Source: Oehlia diaphana (lineage: Eukaryota; Glomeromycota; Glomeromycetes; Glomerales; Glomeraceae). From it: a stretch of 24,379 nucleotides of DNA. Of the stretch, positions 22,827-24,379 are shown in pieces. Position numbers and translations under genes: made by a program. Each line of letters begins with the position of its first letter. The stretch's first letter is position 1. Below the pieces are notes generated by a model, which was not told the origin of the DNA, did no database searches, and worked only from the letters and a program-made list of their open reading frames with translations. The DNA lies in assembly GCA_003833135.1 (NCBI GenBank), contig QZLH01001194.1, positions 14,949 to 39,327 of the forward strand. Reading direction: 5' to 3'.

Positions 22827-23152
22827 AATATCGTTAAGATCATCTTAACGACCTCATTTTGATATTGTAACAATATCAAAACGATATAAAACAATTTCAT
22901 TACAATATCATCATGATATCACTTATCGTTACGATATAAATGTAATATTGTAACGACATTGTTTTGATAAATATCAAAACAAGGTCGTTAAGATAATCTT
23001 AACGATATCGTTAACAATATCACTACGATATAATTACGATATTATTAAGATATTATTCAATATCATTTTAATATTGTATAGTAGCTATATTATGACGATA
23101 TCATAATGATATCAAAATGATATTATTTTGATATTGAAATGATATCGTTTAA
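22827..23152. repeat. Nested palindromic domain built on GATAT/CAATATC
   Basis: A 40-bp arm (about 22828-22867) pairs with about 22969-23008 as an inverted repeat at 36 of 40 positions. Each arm holds its own perfect hairpin: CGTTAAGAT-c-ATCTTAACG at 22832-22850 and CGTTAAGAT-a-ATCTTAACG at 22986-23004. Further perfect hairpins are TTTTGATATTG-TAA-CAATATCAAAA (22857-22881), TGATATCA (22914-22921) and ATATCAAAAT with ATTTTGATAT (23109-23134). No coding capacity. Confidence 0.9.
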
Positions 23153-23399
23153 AATACGAGAATTCTGTAAAGAATTTCTAAATAGCGTCCCCATAGAAAT
23201 TATTAATATTTGTATAATAAATTTATTTCAATATAAAAAAATTTATGTCATTGAATATATTCCTTAATCTCTTATTAATACGTAAAATGAATCAAAAGGT
23301 CATGTCTGCAAAATGACTTATCAGCAAGATAGAAAAAAATTCCGATAAGTGATCATTTTTCTGAAAAATTTTTTATAGGGCAAAATGACGTAAATTTTA

Positions 23400-23429
23400 T
23401 GTCGGTGAAACGGGTGTCGGCAAAATGGG
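23400..23429 (+). repeat. Two-copy 15-bp tandem repeat TGTCGG(T/C)(G/A)AAA(C/T)GGG
   Basis: TGTCGGTGAAACGGG is followed directly by TGTCGGCAAAATGGG. Degenerate copies are seen at 22197-22236 (TGTCAGCAAAATGGC, TTTCGGTGAAATAGC, TGTCTG) and near 23308 (TGTCTGCAAAATGAC), all in the same direction. This looks like the remains of a minisatellite family. Confidence 0.65.
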
Positions 23430-23707
23430 TGAATACGGAAAACATCATATTACTTATTTACCAACATGAGGTTCACGATCTTATGGACTATTATGTATAG
23501 AACACCAAGTTTCTCTTCGTAATTCTGTAAAATTCTTTGCAAATATTTTTAATAATTTTTTGCATATTTATAAATTGAAATCATTTTTTTTACAATAATT
23601 TTCAAACTTTTAAAAAACATGACCTCTTGTTCCAGTTATAAAAATTTTTGTAACATAATACATTACGTGCCAGCTGTGATATACAGTATATAAAATATTA
23701 AATTTAT

Positions 23708-24040
23708 TCAGTTTCTTAATTTAATTTCAACTAATAAATCGACACAAGTAATTACATTATCAATACTTTTAGTTTTAATAGGAGAATTCATATCTACTAA
23801 ATTAATTTCATATTTCCTAAATAATAAAGCCATCAAACAAACTAATTCAATCATAGCTAATTTTCTTCCTGGACATAATCTTAATCCTTCACCAAACATA
23901 ATAAAAGAATTTTTCTTTGGCTCGAAATTTTCATCCATCCATCTATCAGGATTAAATTTATTGGGTACTTCCCAATAATCATCTTTATTATGAATAACTC
24001 CAACGTTAATTACAAAGAATGTTCCAGCTGCCCTATAAGA
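23708..24040 (-). pseudogene. Cytochrome P450 3' fragment, paralogue of the 11517-13190 gene
   Basis: An open reading frame with stop at 23708-23710 matches the last part of the intact P450 in this window nearly residue for residue. It has NKFNPDRWM, ENFEPKKNSFIMF, the haem loop FGEGLRLCPG with cysteine ligand, then MALLFRKYEINLVDM and a final LLVEIK.RN. The frame stays open upstream to about 24040 (Y-R-A-A-G-T-F...VINV, matching YQWPADTLFIINV with one residue missing). There the similarity stops and a cluster of GTATACGGAA repeats begins. The ExxR helix, I-helix and N-terminal half are absent from the window. The visible coding part has no stop or frameshift and keeps the haem-binding residues. 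So this is either a gene recently interrupted by a repeat, whose 5' part lies beyond 24379, or a truncated duplicate. On its own it could not fold as a P450. Confidence 0.85.
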
Positions 24041-24045
24041 AATAT

Positions 24046-24211
24046 GTATACGGAAAGGATACGTTTTGTATACATTTTATGTACGTTTCTATAGATTCCG
24101 TATACAAATTCCGTAAATTTAATAAGCAATTCATTTTTGAACATTTTTTTAAAAAACTAATATATACGAAATGTATACGGAAAAAATTAATCATGCGGAA
24201 TGTATACGGAA
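24046..24211. repeat. Cluster of GTATACGGAA motifs
   Basis: The 10-mer is exact at 24046-24055, inverted at 24096-24105, and direct at 24173-24182 and 24202-24211. The variants GTATACATTTTATGTACG and TATATACGAAATG lie between them. The cluster starts where P450 homology stops. From 24212 to the window end I see only a TCACGTGA (24272-24279) in a short GC-richer patch and a pyrimidine-rich tail; no gene. Confidence 0.75.
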
Positions 24212-24379
24212 TTTTTAAACTTAATATTTTTAAAAAATAATTTTACAAAAATCCCGCATCATAACCCGAGATCACGTGATTGTTTATTGTTTTGTTATGA
24301 TACGTTTTTTGTTTTTTATATAAACCCTTACTTGATGAGTTTGAATCTTCCGATCTGCCTTTCTGTCTTTTCTTTCCTT

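Larger units (their letters stand above)
18508..23707. other. Gene-free region with repeats and palindromes
   Basis: No gene supported. The frame at 20019-20261 (80 codons, hydrophobic) and several open frames of about 60 codons are within what chance gives at this base composition. The region holds a second mariner-type MITE (19149-19510), a polypurine block (20531-21215), TGTCGGCAAAATGGG-type short repeats (22197-22236 and 23305-23429) and a nested palindrome (22827-23152). Between 21240 and 22160 the sequence is slightly less AT-rich, but I find no domain or RNA. Confidence 0.6.

Noticed and set aside
1..24379. tRNA, rRNA or CRISPR features
   Set aside because: No cloverleaf with a TTC-type T-loop, no rRNA core sequence and no regularly spaced direct-repeat array was seen; CRISPR is not expected in a eukaryote.

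Overview
The window is nuclear DNA from a very AT-rich eukaryote, most likely an arbuscular mycorrhizal fungus of the Glomeromycotina (Rhizophagus-like). Three things point there. Genes are sparse and split by short GT-AG introns of 62-85 nt. One locus is a protein kinase fused to Sel1 repeats, a domain pairing hugely expanded in Rhizophagus and relatives. The space between genes is full of decayed inverted-repeat elements, microsatellites and homopolymer runs. The species is inferred from family knowledge, not from a database search.

Layout. 1-3930 holds no gene, but has two MITE-like inverted-repeat elements (about 1101-1487 and 3006-3186). 3931-6289 (minus) is a five-exon kinase-Sel1 gene broken by four single-base frameshifts and one nonsense codon. 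6290-11516 has no gene; it holds two inverted-repeat pairs, a dispersed CACGTG/CCGGCATTA repeat and a 73-bp tandem duplication next to the P450 stop. 11517-13190 (minus) is an apparently intact two-exon cytochrome P450 of 530 residues with an odd I-helix motif. 13191-16967 has no gene; it holds a diverged 0.5-kb tandem duplication and a 455-bp mariner-type MITE. 16968-18507 (plus) is an intact three-exon FAD-dependent monooxygenase of 462 residues. 18508-23707 has no gene; it holds a second MITE of the same family, a long polypurine block and a 326-bp nested palindromic domain. 23708-24040 (minus) is the 3' end of a second P450, closely related to the first and cut off exactly where a GTATACGGAA repeat cluster begins.

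How the genes relate. The P450 and the FAD monooxygenase are both oxygenases and are transcribed away from each other about 3.8 kb apart. They could act on one substrate class, but nothing in the sequence shows a biosynthetic cluster. The kinase-Sel1 locus belongs to a signalling family and looks dead. I see no convincing new multi-gene system. The features most worth checking are the nested palindromic domain, the excess of CACGTG palindromes, the same-family MITEs on both sides of the monooxygenase, the P450 with no acid/threonine pair, and the multiply broken kinase.
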